Assembly: GCA_031292625.1 (NCBI GenBank)
Contig: JARLGU010000015.1
Location: forward strand, 186,001 to 250,000
Length of the DNA stretch: 64,000 nt
Reading direction: 5' to 3'
Source of the DNA: Capsulimonadaceae bacterium
GTDB lineage: Bacteria; Armatimonadota; Armatimonadia; Armatimonadales; Capsulimonadaceae
Within the stretch, counting starts at the first letter, position 1; the number at the start of each line of letters is the position of its first letter. Positions 26,330-37,633 of this stretch are shown in pieces. A model generated the notes under the pieces. The model did not search any database and was not told where the DNA came from. It was given only the letters and a program-made list of their open reading frames with translations. A program made the position numbers and the translations under genes.

Positions 26330-28447
26330 ATGATGGAAACCAGCAATTCACTATTTGACCTGCCTACGAACTCCGACGCCGTGGACGGCGGACGCCAGCT
26401 TTACGCCACAGCCCTCGAGCTTGCGGCGGAGTGCAAGTGGCAGGACGCTCTTCAGTGCTGGACGGAGTTTTTCTCAGCCTGCGAGGGAGATGGACAGGCT
26501 TATTATCACCTTGGCGTGGCCCTCGACCATCTCGACCATAAGGAGCAAGCTCGCGCGGCCTTTGAGGAGGCTGTTCGCCGCGATCCTGCCAATAGCTTGG
26601 CACACGCGAGACTCGGTTACCTGAATTCCGGGATGCGCCGCCATGTTGATGCGATTGTCTGCTTTACGGCAGCCTTGAAGGCAAATCCCAGGCTAACTCT
26701 CGCGCGCAAGGGACTGGCCGTTGCGCGTCTTGAGCACGGACAGGATCTCATGCGGCGCGGAGATGTCGATGGAGCTATCCGCGAATACTCCGATGCTCTT
26801 CGTAGCGACGCTCAGGCAGGAGCGCGGGCGCACTATCTGCTCGGTTTGGCCTACGTCCGGAAGGGACATACGGGCCGGGCGATCAGGTCTTATCGCCACG
26901 CGGTGGAGATTGACAGTTCGGATCCGCAAATCCATTATGTGCTTGGCTTGGCGCTTGCCGGTAAGAAGCGTGACGCTGAGGCGCTCGAAGAGTACGCTTT
27001 AGCAGCCTCCCTCGACCCCGGCGATGTTCGCATCCGGTTCAACATGGGGCTGTCGCAGCTGAAAGTTGGCGATTACAGCGGCGCCGTGGGCTCCTTCGAT
27101 GCCGTACTCAAGATTGATCCCAGCGATGCGCAGGCGCACGGGAAGCTCGGAATTGCGCTGCTGAAGACGGGGGATCTGGAACGATCCGCCAGGGAATTGC
27201 GAGCCGCCGCGGCTCTAAAGCCGGATGACGCGGCAAGCAACCGGCTGCTTGGTGAAGTTCTAGCGCGCAAGGGAGAGGGAATGGCGGCCATCGAGGCCTG
27301 GTATGCCGCAATACAAGCCGACCCGAATAATGCGGACCTCTACTATAACCTGGGCGTTGCGTACGATGGATTGGGACGTCTCGACGAGGCCATCGAAAAC
27401 TTTCGGTACGCGCTTCGTCTGGATCCGATGAACGCCAGGGCTTTGAACAATCTCGGCTGTTCGTTAGCCAAGGATGGGAGATCGGACGAGGCGATTGACG
27501 CCTATCGCGCCGCGTTGCAATTGTCGCCGTCGGACGCCTTTGCGTGCCTTAACCTTGGTCAGTTGTACATGGATGCCGGGCAGATCGATGAGGCGATTGG
27601 CGAGCTTCGACTGGCGGTGCGGCTGGGAAGCAAGGATCCCGCGGCTCACGCGCGCCTGGGGCGGGCGCTCGATTCTAAGGGTGATGTCGACGGGGCAATA
27701 GAGGCGTATATGCGCGCTCTGCATCTAAGGCCGCACGATGAATTGACGCGCTGCAATTTAAGCCTGTGCTATGCGTCGAAAGCGCTTCCGCTCGAGCGCG
27801 GTCAAGCCTACCGCGAGGCAATCGCTTTGTTGGAAAAGGCCGTGGGACTTGATCCGGAATCTCCGGGAGTTCGCCAGCGTCTCGGCGTTTGCTATTGGGC
27901 GACCGGAGACCTGCGGGCTGCCTTGCACGAAGCGCGCACGGCGGTTCGTTTGCGCCCGGCTCAGGCGGACGCGCATGATCTGCTTGGCGGCATTTATGCG
28001 GACCTTGGACGGAAGATCGAGGCGGAAAAGGCCTATCGCGAGGCGATTCGATTGGATCCGGCCTTCGGCGGAGCGTTCAATAATCTCGGCGTCCTGCTGC
28101 TGGAATCCAGCGCCTACGACGAAGCCCGAGAATGCTTCCGCAGGGCCACTCAGCTAGGACCCAAGTGCGGACCCGCTCACCGGAACTTTGGCGAACTCCT
28201 CAGGCGGGAAGGGCAGATCGACCTTGCCGTAACCGAGTTTCTAGAGGCGTTGCGTTTGGATCCGGGCGATCATGGCGCTCGCCTTAACTTGGGATTGGCG
28301 CTGCGCGAACATGGACTGATCGAATCCGCGATGTCGCAGTGGCGTGTTGTCGTTCGCGACGGCGGCGAGGAGATGGCTAGCGCTGCCAAGCGTCTGCTTG
28401 CCGCCGATAGCAACCCGCGCTCGTCGTCCTCCTCGCTGGAAGCGTAG
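26330..28447 (+). CDS. Tetratricopeptide repeat protein
   Basis: The 705-residue protein consists almost entirely of TPR units of 34 residues, for example AYYHLGVALDHLDHKEQARAAFEEAVRRDP and later YNLGVAYDGLGRLDEAIENFRYALRLDP. Roughly 17-19 units can be counted. There is no signal peptide or catalytic domain, so it is a likely cytoplasmic scaffold. The repeats resemble the TPR part of O-GlcNAc transferases, but no glycosyltransferase domain follows. No good ribosome binding site precedes ATGATG at 26330, so the start is uncertain. Confidence 0.88.
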   Translation: MMETSNSLFDLPTNSDAVDGGRQLYATALELAAECKWQDALQCWTEFFSACEGDGQAYYHLGVALDHLDHKEQARAAFEEAVRRDPANSLAHARLGYLNSGMRRHVDAIVCFTAALKANPRLTLARKGLAVARLEHGQDLMRRGDVDGAIREYSDALRSDAQAGARAHYLLGLAYVRKGHTGRAIRSYRHAVEIDSSDPQIHYVLGLALAGKKRDAEALEEYALAASLDPGDVRIRFNMGLSQLKVGDYSGAVGSFDAVLKIDPSDAQAHGKLGIALLKTGDLERSARELRAAAALKPDDAASNRLLGEVLARKGEGMAAIEAWYAAIQADPNNADLYYNLGVAYDGLGRLDEAIENFRYALRLDPMNARALNNLGCSLAKDGRSDEAIDAYRAALQLSPSDAFACLNLGQLYMDAGQIDEAIGELRLAVRLGSKDPAAHARLGRALDSKGDVDGAIEAYMRALHLRPHDELTRCNLSLCYASKALPLERGQAYREAIALLEKAVGLDPESPGVRQRLGVCYWATGDLRAALHEARTAVRLRPAQADAHDLLGGIYADLGRKIEAEKAYREAIRLDPAFGGAFNNLGVLLLESSAYDEARECFRRATQLGPKCGPAHRNFGELLRREGQIDLAVTEFLEALRLDPGDHGARLNLGLALREHGLIESAMSQWRVVVRDGGEEMASAAKRLLAADSNPRSSSSSLEA

Positions 28448-28567
28448 ATTGCCGATCACTTCGGCTAATCGGCGCCGCTTGGACCGGCGGTCGCGGAGGC
28501 CGGAACGATGTGATCGTTTATTGCGCACAAACGTTTGTTTTTGCTTGTCTCCCGGCGTCTCGGACGC

Positions 28568-28596
28568 TTGCCTTTGACTGTGAAATGTGCTATAAT
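28568..28596 (+). promoter_or_regulatory. Promoter of gyrB
   Basis: TTGCCT (28568-28573), a 17-base spacer and a perfect TATAAT (28591-28596) lie about 70 bases before the gyrB start. Confidence 0.7.
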
Positions 28597-28643
28597 AATG
28601 CAGGCTTTGACGCAAGTTATTGTGAGTTGATGACAGACTTTAA

Positions 28644-30818
<2,175 letters not shown>

Positions 30819-30833
30819 TCGCAAGCCTGCACA

Positions 30834-30872
30834 ACAGCCTCCGCCGTGCAGTTTTAGCGCGGCGGGGGCTGT
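30834..30872 (+). terminator. Terminator of gyrB
   Basis: ACAGCCTCCGCCG pairs with CGGCGGGGGCTGT (13 pairs including one G-T), just after the gyrB stop. Confidence 0.7.
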
Positions 30873-30909
30873 CTGTCATTTGGGCCGGCAGTTGACCGGG
30901 ACGGTTTGC

Positions 30910-31782
30910 TCACTTTGCGTTGCGAGAGAAATCGGTTCGGAATTGCTCCAAACGGGCCTCCAGCTCGCACGTCAGCGATTCGAGGAGAGGCTCGCGGCTT
31001 AATACTGGCGCGGCGGATCTGCTGACGCGAGCCAGATCGTTCCTGGCGATGCGCGATCGGACGTTGTAGCGGAGGCGGCGCAGCGGCGCGAGAGGATCTC
31101 CGTCGGCATGGCGGCAGTTGGAAACCGGATGGATTCTTTGCGGGGCATATGGGAGATCGACCGATGCGCACCAATCCTGCCACTTAAAAGCCAGCACGTT
31201 GCTGGTCGTTGCAATTGGAATCCATGGAACTCGAAGGACGTCCGCGGCAATGGCCCCGTGCATCGCTTCGGCAAGCACGACCTCGGTCTCATTGATCTGC
31301 CGCAGGATATCGGCAATCGAGCTTCGTGGGTCGATGTATCCAAAGCCGAGATCGGAGCAGATTTCGGTCCAAGCTTCATCCGCAACTCCGGTGATGTGGG
31401 GCATGAAGGAAAACTTGAACGTCTTGCGGAACGGTGGCAGCGCAAACCTCTTTATGAGCAAGGCTCCGTCGCTGACCGCCGCGGTTGAGGGAAGCCCGAG
31501 CGCCTGCGCCGAGAGCGGTCCGCGTACACAGTAAACCTTGTCGTTTTCAGCGAGAACGAGAGGCCCGCCTCCATAACCGACGCCGCTGCTGAAGATGATG
31601 CGACGGTGTGCGAGCGGTATCTTGGAGGGGAGTTCGTCATTGAGAATCGTGCCGATTCCAATGAATGTGGTTTCGTCATCGTCGTCGAACATCCCGGGCA
31701 GGAGTTCGTTCCATAAGTAAACATTGAGATTATCGCCAAAGTTTGACGCGCCGCCGGTGAATTTCTCGTAAAACAATCGCAT
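30910..31782 (-). CDS. Polysaccharide pyruvyl transferase family protein
   Basis: The product is 290 residues from the ATG at 31782. This start gives MRLFYEKFTGGASNFGDNLNVYLWN, the normal beginning of the family; longer frames up to 31992 add unlike sequence. The Gly-rich IFSSGVGYGGGPLVL region, the VRGPLSAQALGL segment and EVVLAEAMHGAIAADVLRVPWI are typical. Members transfer pyruvate ketals to exopolysaccharide or wall sugars, or are inactive relatives. No other polysaccharide genes are adjacent. No Shine-Dalgarno is seen. It follows the cysteine desulfurase by 145 bases on the same strand. Confidence 0.8.
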   Translation of the reverse strand: MRLFYEKFTGGASNFGDNLNVYLWNELLPGMFDDDDETTFIGIGTILNDELPSKIPLAHRRIIFSSGVGYGGGPLVLAENDKVYCVRGPLSAQALGLPSTAAVSDGALLIKRFALPPFRKTFKFSFMPHITGVADEAWTEICSDLGFGYIDPRSSIADILRQINETEVVLAEAMHGAIAADVLRVPWIPIATTSNVLAFKWQDWCASVDLPYAPQRIHPVSNCRHADGDPLAPLRRLRYNVRSRIARNDLARVSRSAAPVLSREPLLESLTCELEARLEQFRTDFSRNAK

Positions 31783-31927
31783 TGACGTATACCGTTTAAG
31801 TGCAGCGTGCGCGCGAGTCCTTGCCGTCGAGGAACCGATACCCGGAGATACAGGCGGGCGACGAAACGCCGGATTGGCGAGTGTCAAGCCCATTACATGA
31901 GTGCCGGGCCATGTTGCGCACTGCCGG

Positions 31928-33094
31928 CTAAACGGCCGCGAGATTGTGAGCCGCCATCTGACGGAGGCGGGCGCAGGTCTTCTCCAGGACATCGAGCATT
32001 TCGCTGATGTCGGCCTCTCGCGTCAATCGCCCCAGGCTCATACGCAACGCGCTGCGCAGGTAAACCGGCGCTAAGCCGATCGCCTGAAGGACGTGCGATG
32101 GTTCGACGCTGCCGGCGGAACACGCTGAGCCCGACGATGCAGCGATCCCCGCCAAATCCAGATTAAGCAGGAGCGCTTGAGCTTCGACGCCGGGATAGCT
32201 ATAGTTGATGTTGTTTGGCAGTCGTTCAGTAGGATGCCCATTGAGTTTGACATCCGGAATTCGTCGCTCAATCTCAAATCTTATGAGCTCGCGAAGCATG
32301 CGCAGGCGATTTGATTCCTTCTCGCGCACGGTCAGCAGGATCCGCGCGGCTTCGCCAAAGCCGACGATTCCGGCGACATTCTCCGTACCAGAGCGACGGT
32401 CGCGTTCCTGTCCGCCGCCGAACAGAATCGGCTCGATGGGCGTGCCGCTGCGGACGTAGAGCGCCCCGAGGCCCTTGGGTCCATAGATTTTGTGTGACGA
32501 AATGGTTAGCAGGTCTACGCCCAAGCCATCGACGGTCACGGGGAGTTGGCCGAATGTCTGCACCGCGTCGCTGTGGAACAAGACTCCCTTTGCGCGAGTG
32601 ATCTTTGAGATCTCCTCGATGGGCTGGATAGTCCCGATTTCGTTGTTTGCGTGCATCACGGAGACGAGAACCGTATCGTCCTCGATTGCGTCGGCGACCT
32701 GCTGCGCGCTTACTTGACCGAACTCGTCGACGGGAAGATAGGTTACACGGTAACCGATCTCCTCAAGGAAGCGGGCCGAGTGCAGAATAGCGTCGTGCTC
32801 GATTTTCGTCGTGATCAGATGGTTTCCGCGCTTCTTATTGGCGCGCATGGCGCCGATGATCGCCAGGTTGTCGGCCTCGGTTCCGCCGCTGGTGAACGTG
32901 ATTTCAGACGAATCAGCGTTGATCGCGCCGGCGATCGTGTCCCGCGCGTTGTCGAGCGCGGCCTTAGCCTCCTGACCATATCCGTGGATAGAGGAGGGAT
33001 TGCCGAACGACACGGTGAAAAACGGTTCCATAGCCGCCACAACTTCCGGTCTCATTGGCGTGGTGGCCGCGTAATCAAGATAGATGCGAAGCAT
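31928..33094 (-). CDS. Cysteine desulfurase (NifS/IscS family)
   Basis: The product is 388 residues from the ATG at 33094 (MLRIYLDYAATTPMRPEV). The PLP lysine lies in TISSHKIYGPKGLGALYV. Other motifs are FTSGGTEADNLAI, VSVMHANNEIGTIQP and FHSDAVQTFGQ. The mobile active-site Cys segment SSGSACSAGSVEPSHVL is present, with the short loop of the NifS/IscS group. It takes sulfur from cysteine for Fe-S clusters or tRNA thiolation. No iscU, nifU or mnmA is adjacent. TATAAT lies 7 bases before this ATG, so the mRNA may be leaderless; an alternative ATG at 33103 overlaps that hexamer. Confidence 0.93.
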   Translation of the reverse strand: MLRIYLDYAATTPMRPEVVAAMEPFFTVSFGNPSSIHGYGQEAKAALDNARDTIAGAINADSSEITFTSGGTEADNLAIIGAMRANKKRGNHLITTKIEHDAILHSARFLEEIGYRVTYLPVDEFGQVSAQQVADAIEDDTVLVSVMHANNEIGTIQPIEEISKITRAKGVLFHSDAVQTFGQLPVTVDGLGVDLLTISSHKIYGPKGLGALYVRSGTPIEPILFGGGQERDRRSGTENVAGIVGFGEAARILLTVREKESNRLRMLRELIRFEIERRIPDVKLNGHPTERLPNNINYSYPGVEAQALLLNLDLAGIAASSGSACSAGSVEPSHVLQAIGLAPVYLRSALRMSLGRLTREADISEMLDVLEKTCARLRQMAAHNLAAV

Positions 33095-33101
33095 GACGTA
33101 C

Positions 33102-33107
33102 ATTATA
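33102..33107 (-). promoter_or_regulatory. Candidate -10 of the cysteine desulfurase gene
   Basis: TATAAT on the minus strand ends 7 bases before the ATG at 33094. No clear -35 is visible. This placement predicts transcription starting at the ATG. Confidence 0.4.
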
Positions 33108-33332
33108 CCCTTTCGTCAACCTCGGCGTTGTAAAAATTCGGTCGGATTCACTGTTTTTCATCTTCCCTATCGGCAATGTGGTCTTTTAGAATCGGCGGTA
33201 TCGCATTTCGGGCGCAGGCGTTAAGTATCGTGGGAACGGCAGGGCGGCTGCCGCTTGTTCATCAGGCAATGAACCGCGTCAAATGATGCGCGGTCGTAAT
33301 TCGGGCATAGTTCGAGAGGAGAGCTGGACGAG

Positions 33333-36236
33333 ATGACATTGATTCATGGTTTCGAGTTGCTGGAGGAGAGGTTCATCGCGGAACTCAACATTAAGGCGAC
33401 GCTGTATCGGCACGCTGGGACCGGGGCCGAACTCCTCTCGCTTGAGGCTGACGACGAAAACAAGGCATTCAATATTACATTTCGGACGCCGCCGACGGAT
33501 TCGACCGGGGTTCCGCATATTCTTGAGCACAGCGTACTTTGCGGTTCGCGGAAGTATCGCTCGAAAGAACCGTTTATTGAGTTGGTTAAAGGTTCCCTTA
33601 AGACGTTCGTCAACGCGATGACCGGCGGCGAGGCGACCTACTATCCGGTCGCAAGCACAAACCTGCAGGATTTCTACAATTTAATCGATGTTTATCTCGA
33701 CTGCGTTTTACATCCGTTGCTCACCGAGCAAGCGTTTCACCAGGAGGGCTGGCGATACGATCTGGAGAGCGAGGGCGACGAGCTTACTTACAAGGGCGTT
33801 GTGTTTAACGAGATGAAGGGGTATTACGCATCGCCCGATCTGCATCTTCAAAATCGGATGCAGCAGACGATCATGCCGGACACAATCTTCGCGCACGATT
33901 CCGGCGGCGAGCCATCCTGCATCCCGAATTTGAGTTACAGCGATTTCGTCAAGTTTCACGAACGCTACTACCACCCGTCGAATTCGCGGATCCTGTTTTA
34001 CGGCGACGATCCGCCGGTCCGCCGCCTTGCGACCATGAACGAATGGCTATCTGAGTTCGACAGGCGGGAAATCGACTCGCGCGTGGCGTTGCAGCCGCGC
34101 TTTAGCGAGCCGCGCAGCTTCGTATTTCCGTATCCAGCAGGCGAGGAGGGCGCGGCCGAGGCGAAGAGCCATATCGCCGTGAGCTGGTTGATCGAGGGCG
34201 GTCTCGATGCGGCCGCCCTTCTTGCGCATGAGATCCTTGCCTACGCGCTCATCCGGTCTTCTGCTGCGCCGCTGCGTAAGGCTCTCCTCGATTCCGGACT
34301 TGGCGAAGAGGTGGTTGGCGGGCTTTCCGATGGTCCGCAGATGATGTTTTCCGCCGGGCTAAAGGGCGTGTCGCGCGAAAACTGCGACGCCGTGCAGGCT
34401 CTGGTACTGGAAACCCTGGGGCGTCTCGCTGTCGAGGGGATCGATCCTGAGATGATCGCGGCAGCGTTGAATACGGTTGAGTTTTCGCTCCGGGAAAACA
34501 ACACCGGCTCGTTTCCCAAGGGCTTATCCATTGGGTTCCGGGCCCTGCAGTTCTGGCTTTACGATGCGGATCCGCTCGGAAATGTCGCGTTTGAGGAGCC
34601 TTTGAATGCAGTGAAGGAGGCCGCCAAGTCCGGCCGGTACTTCTCCGATCTCATTCAGACAAGCCTGCTTGCGAACCAGCACCGCGTCACCGTAATCGTT
34701 GAACCCGATCCGGAAATGAGCGAGCGCGAGAACCGGATTGAGCGAGAGCGTCTCGATCGCGAGCGCGCCGCAATGTCTCCTGAGCGGATCGCGGAGATTA
34801 TCGCTGAAACTCACGAGTTGCGCCTCAAGCAGGAAACCCCGGATTCACCCGAAGTCCTTGCCGCAATTCCCACGCTAACCCTTGCCGATCTCGATAGCAA
34901 GATTAAGACGACGCCGACCGATGAGTGCGCCATTGGCGACGGGACGCTGTTCTATCATGATCTCGCAACAAGCGGCATCGTTTACCTCGATCTCGGCTTC
35001 GATCTGCATAACGTTCCGTTCGACCTGCTGCCGTATATTCCATTGCTTGGCAGCGCGCTCACGCAGCTTGGCGCGGCGGGGGACGACTCGGTGCGGTTGA
35101 TTCAGCGGATCGGCCAAAAGACCGGGGGCATTTGGACCTCGCCGTTTGCGTCGGCGGTCTATGGATCCTCGATTGCGGCCTCCCGGCTGTTTTTGCGTGC
35201 GAAGGCCTTGCCATCCCAGGCTTCGGATCTTTTGGCGATCTTGAGCGACATTCTAACTGCCGTCCGTCTCGATAACAGGGAACGCTTGCGCCAGATGGTG
35301 CTCGAGCGCAAGGCCTATTATGAGAGCAGTCTTGCTGGCTCGGCAGCGGGCTACGTCTCCGCGCGGCTCGGTTCGCGATTCGGAGAGTCAGGCTCGGCGT
35401 CCGCCAAAATGGGCGGCATCGATGCCTACTTCTTCACTCGCGACCTCGTTTCCCGCATCGACAACGACTGGGCAGGGGTGGAGGCCGACTTGCGACGGTT
35501 GCTTGCACTGCTCGTCAACCAGCAGGCGACCATCGTCAATGTAACGCTTGACGCGAAGCATTGGGAGGATTTCGCGCCTGCGCTGACCGAGTTTGTGCAA
35601 TCCCTGCCGTCGTCGGCGACGTCCGTGGAGGCATGGCAGGCGGGCTCGGGACCTCGCTACGAGGGCCTTACGATCCCGACACAGGTGAATGCTGTCGGCA
35701 AGGCGGCGAACCTCTACGAGACCGGCTTCGAGCGCGATGGGAGCGCGGCGGTGGTCACGAAGTATCTCCGGACGACGTGGCTGTGGGAGCAAGTCCGAAT
35801 GCGCGGCGGGGCGTATGGCGCGAACTGCAGCTTCGATCCGCGGTCCGGCATTTTGAGCTTCAGTTCGTCACAAGATCCGAATGTCGCTGCGACGCTCGCA
35901 ATCTATGATAAGACGTCCGCATTCCTGCGCAACGTTTCTTTGACTGACCACGATGTCACGAGGACCATTATCGGGGTCGTCAGCGACTTGGACTTTTACG
36001 AGCTTCCGGACGCGCGCGGCTACTCGGCAATGCTTCGACGACTGATCGGCGAAACCGATGAGCGTCGCCAGCTGGTGCGCGATCAGGTTCTGGCGACATC
36101 GCAACAGAGCTTTCGGGCGTTTGCGGACGTTCTTGACGCTGCAAAGGAGCAGTCATTCGTCGTCGCAATGGGATCGAACAAGGCGATCGAGGAAGCGGCG
36201 AGATCTCTGCCGTTCCAGGTTACGCCGGTATTGTGA
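33333..36236 (+). CDS. M16C family zinc peptidase (presequence protease / Cym1-like)
   Basis: The 967-residue protein has the length and layout of the M16C group: four M16 domains in one chain. The inverted zinc motif is HILEH (His62, Glu65, His66), followed by LCGSRKYRSKEPFIELVKGS and the third ligand region near residue 140. YYHPSNSRILFYGDD and the second-half GAYGANCSFD match the family. A charged helical linker (about 450-490, SERENRIERERLDRERAAM) is also typical. Members degrade unfolded peptides inside a closed chamber. There is no signal peptide, so it is probably cytoplasmic. GAGAGGAGAG precedes the ATG. Confidence 0.92.
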   Translation: MTLIHGFELLEERFIAELNIKATLYRHAGTGAELLSLEADDENKAFNITFRTPPTDSTGVPHILEHSVLCGSRKYRSKEPFIELVKGSLKTFVNAMTGGEATYYPVASTNLQDFYNLIDVYLDCVLHPLLTEQAFHQEGWRYDLESEGDELTYKGVVFNEMKGYYASPDLHLQNRMQQTIMPDTIFAHDSGGEPSCIPNLSYSDFVKFHERYYHPSNSRILFYGDDPPVRRLATMNEWLSEFDRREIDSRVALQPRFSEPRSFVFPYPAGEEGAAEAKSHIAVSWLIEGGLDAAALLAHEILAYALIRSSAAPLRKALLDSGLGEEVVGGLSDGPQMMFSAGLKGVSRENCDAVQALVLETLGRLAVEGIDPEMIAAALNTVEFSLRENNTGSFPKGLSIGFRALQFWLYDADPLGNVAFEEPLNAVKEAAKSGRYFSDLIQTSLLANQHRVTVIVEPDPEMSERENRIERERLDRERAAMSPERIAEIIAETHELRLKQETPDSPEVLAAIPTLTLADLDSKIKTTPTDECAIGDGTLFYHDLATSGIVYLDLGFDLHNVPFDLLPYIPLLGSALTQLGAAGDDSVRLIQRIGQKTGGIWTSPFASAVYGSSIAASRLFLRAKALPSQASDLLAILSDILTAVRLDNRERLRQMVLERKAYYESSLAGSAAGYVSARLGSRFGESGSASAKMGGIDAYFFTRDLVSRIDNDWAGVEADLRRLLALLVNQQATIVNVTLDAKHWEDFAPALTEFVQSLPSSATSVEAWQAGSGPRYEGLTIPTQVNAVGKAANLYETGFERDGSAAVVTKYLRTTWLWEQVRMRGGAYGANCSFDPRSGILSFSSSQDPNVAATLAIYDKTSAFLRNVSLTDHDVTRTIIGVVSDLDFYELPDARGYSAMLRRLIGETDERRQLVRDQVLATSQQSFRAFADVLDAAKEQSFVVAMGSNKAIEEAARSLPFQVTPVL

Positions 36237-36343
36237 GGGTAAGTGAAGTGCAAGGTCTTGTTTCCGATGCGATTCCAATGATGAATTCCATCGCGTCGGG
36301 GGCAACCAGCATGGTCGGTTGGACTGAGGAGTAAAACACGAAG

Positions 36344-37372
36344 ATGGGTGACACTGTGCGCGCAGTCCTGGTGGGCTGCGGCGGAATGAGTGCGGCGTGG
36401 TTGAACGCCGTACGCAACATAGGCGGCATAGAAATGGTCGGCTTTGTCGATTTGGACGAAGAAGCGGCCGCGAAGCGCAGGGATGAGTACGGATGGACCA
36501 GCGTTGCGACGGGAACCGATTTGGCGTCGTTGCTTAGCGCCGTGAGCGCTGATTGTGTTTTCGACTGTACGATCCCGGATGCGCATTATGGCATCACGAT
36601 GACGGCGCTCTCCCGAGGGCTGCACGTGCTTGGAGAAAAGCCGCTCGCGGACACAATGGCGCACGCGAGAGAGATGGTGGATGCGGCTGCGAAGGCGCGG
36701 AAGATATTTGCGGTGATCCAGAATCGCCGCTATATGCCCATCATTCGCCGCTACAGGGATCTGGTGCAGTCGGGCGCGATCGGCGAGATAACGACGGTCA
36801 ACAGCGACTTTTACATTGGCGCGCATTTTGGCGGCTTCCGCGACCGGATGAAGCACGTCCTTTTGCTCGATATGGCGATTCACACGTTTGATCAGGCGAG
36901 GTTGATTTCCGGAAGCGATGCGTCGAAGGTGTTTTGCAAGGAATGGAATCCCGCTGGTTCGTGGTACGACCACGATGCGTCGGCAATTGCCATATTTACA
37001 ATGAAAAATGGCGCGGTGTATACATACCGCGGAAGTTGGTGCTCAGAGGGGCTGAACACGAGCTGGGAATGCGAATGGCGCGTCATAGGATCGCGCGGCT
37101 CGGCCATCTGGGACGGCCGCGAAGGAATTCGCGCGAGTGCGGCGTCGGAGGAGGACGGGTTCATCCGGCCGCAAGCCGATGTCTCGGTCCCCGACTTGCG
37201 GGAGACGACAAAGGAAGGCGGCCATCAAGGTCTGCTTCGAGAGTTTGTCGCCGCAATCAGAACCGGGCAGGTTCCTGAGACGGCTGCTTCTGATAACATC
37301 AAGAGCCTCGCGATGGTTTTCGCCGCGATTGAAAGCGCGGAGGCCGGGCGAGAAGTCGAAGTGCAGGCGTAA
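36344..37372 (+). CDS. Gfo/Idh/MocA family oxidoreductase
   Basis: The 342-residue protein has an N-terminal Rossmann fold: RAVLVGCGGMSAAWLNAV carries the nucleotide loop and VGFVDLDEEAA the acidic end of the second strand. VFDCTIPDAHYGITMTAL and HVLGEKPLADTMAHAREM contain the conserved EKP lysine. LDMAIHTFDQARLISG supplies the catalytic His-like position. Members oxidise or epimerise sugars, inositol or amino sugars with NAD(P). No pathway gene is adjacent, so the substrate is unknown. A strong terminator follows. Confidence 0.9.
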   Translation: MGDTVRAVLVGCGGMSAAWLNAVRNIGGIEMVGFVDLDEEAAAKRRDEYGWTSVATGTDLASLLSAVSADCVFDCTIPDAHYGITMTALSRGLHVLGEKPLADTMAHAREMVDAAAKARKIFAVIQNRRYMPIIRRYRDLVQSGAIGEITTVNSDFYIGAHFGGFRDRMKHVLLLDMAIHTFDQARLISGSDASKVFCKEWNPAGSWYDHDASAIAIFTMKNGAVYTYRGSWCSEGLNTSWECEWRVIGSRGSAIWDGREGIRASAASEEDGFIRPQADVSVPDLRETTKEGGHQGLLREFVAAIRTGQVPETAASDNIKSLAMVFAAIESAEAGREVEVQA

Positions 37373-37391
37373 CGTTTCCTCTTAACACGAT

Positions 37392-37425
37392 AAGCCCCGT
37401 CTGCAATAAAGCAGGCGGGGCTTTT
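37392..37425 (+). terminator. Rho-independent terminator of the oxidoreductase gene
   Basis: AAGCCCCGTCTGC (37392-37404) pairs with GCAGGCGGGGCTT with one G-T pair and an AATAAA loop, followed by TTTTCGTTT. Confidence 0.85.
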
Positions 37426-37483
37426 CGTTTGAGCGTCCGGCGGTGCGCGCTTATGCCTAATACCACCGGCGCTGCGATCTTTC

Positions 37484-37509
37484 GTTTGCGTTGTATCCGC
37501 GGAGGGTAA
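37484..37509 (+). promoter_or_regulatory. SigB-type promoter before the secreted protein gene
   Basis: GTTTGC (37484-37489), a 14-base spacer and GGGTAA (37504-37509) match the GTTT-N13-15-GGGTAW pattern seen repeatedly in the island. The predicted leader is about 115 bases and contains the conserved element. Confidence 0.5.
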
Positions 37510-37564
37510 AACTACACAAGGTGATCGATGCGGCATCGCATGCCGCGCAGCGCCTGACGTCTTG

Positions 37565-37629
37565 TCCTCCCGGATCAATTCGCCCTCTCAATTTCCACGT
37601 AGCCGGGTGCGCCTGAAAGGCTAACGCCC
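37565..37629 (+). promoter_or_regulatory. Conserved leader RNA element, copy 1
   Basis: This element is shared with 44350-44412: the block TCCTCCCGGA, exactly 20 variable bases, the identical CCACGTAGCCGGGTGCGCC, then AAAGGC. CCGGG (37603-37607) can pair with the upstream CCCGG (37569-37573). Alternatively GGGTG (37605-37609) pairs with CGCCC (37625-37629), together with the inner GCC/GGC, enclosing the AAAGG ribosome binding site at 37616-37620. The two pairings exclude each other. I infer a cis-acting translational switch; no known riboswitch class could be assigned by eye. Confidence 0.6.
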
Positions 37630-37633
37630 AATT

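Noticed and set aside
26019-26333. 104-residue frame before the TPR gene
   Set aside because: It overlaps the TPR start and the promoter region, has no ribosome binding site, and its composition is not protein-like outside one hydrophobic patch.
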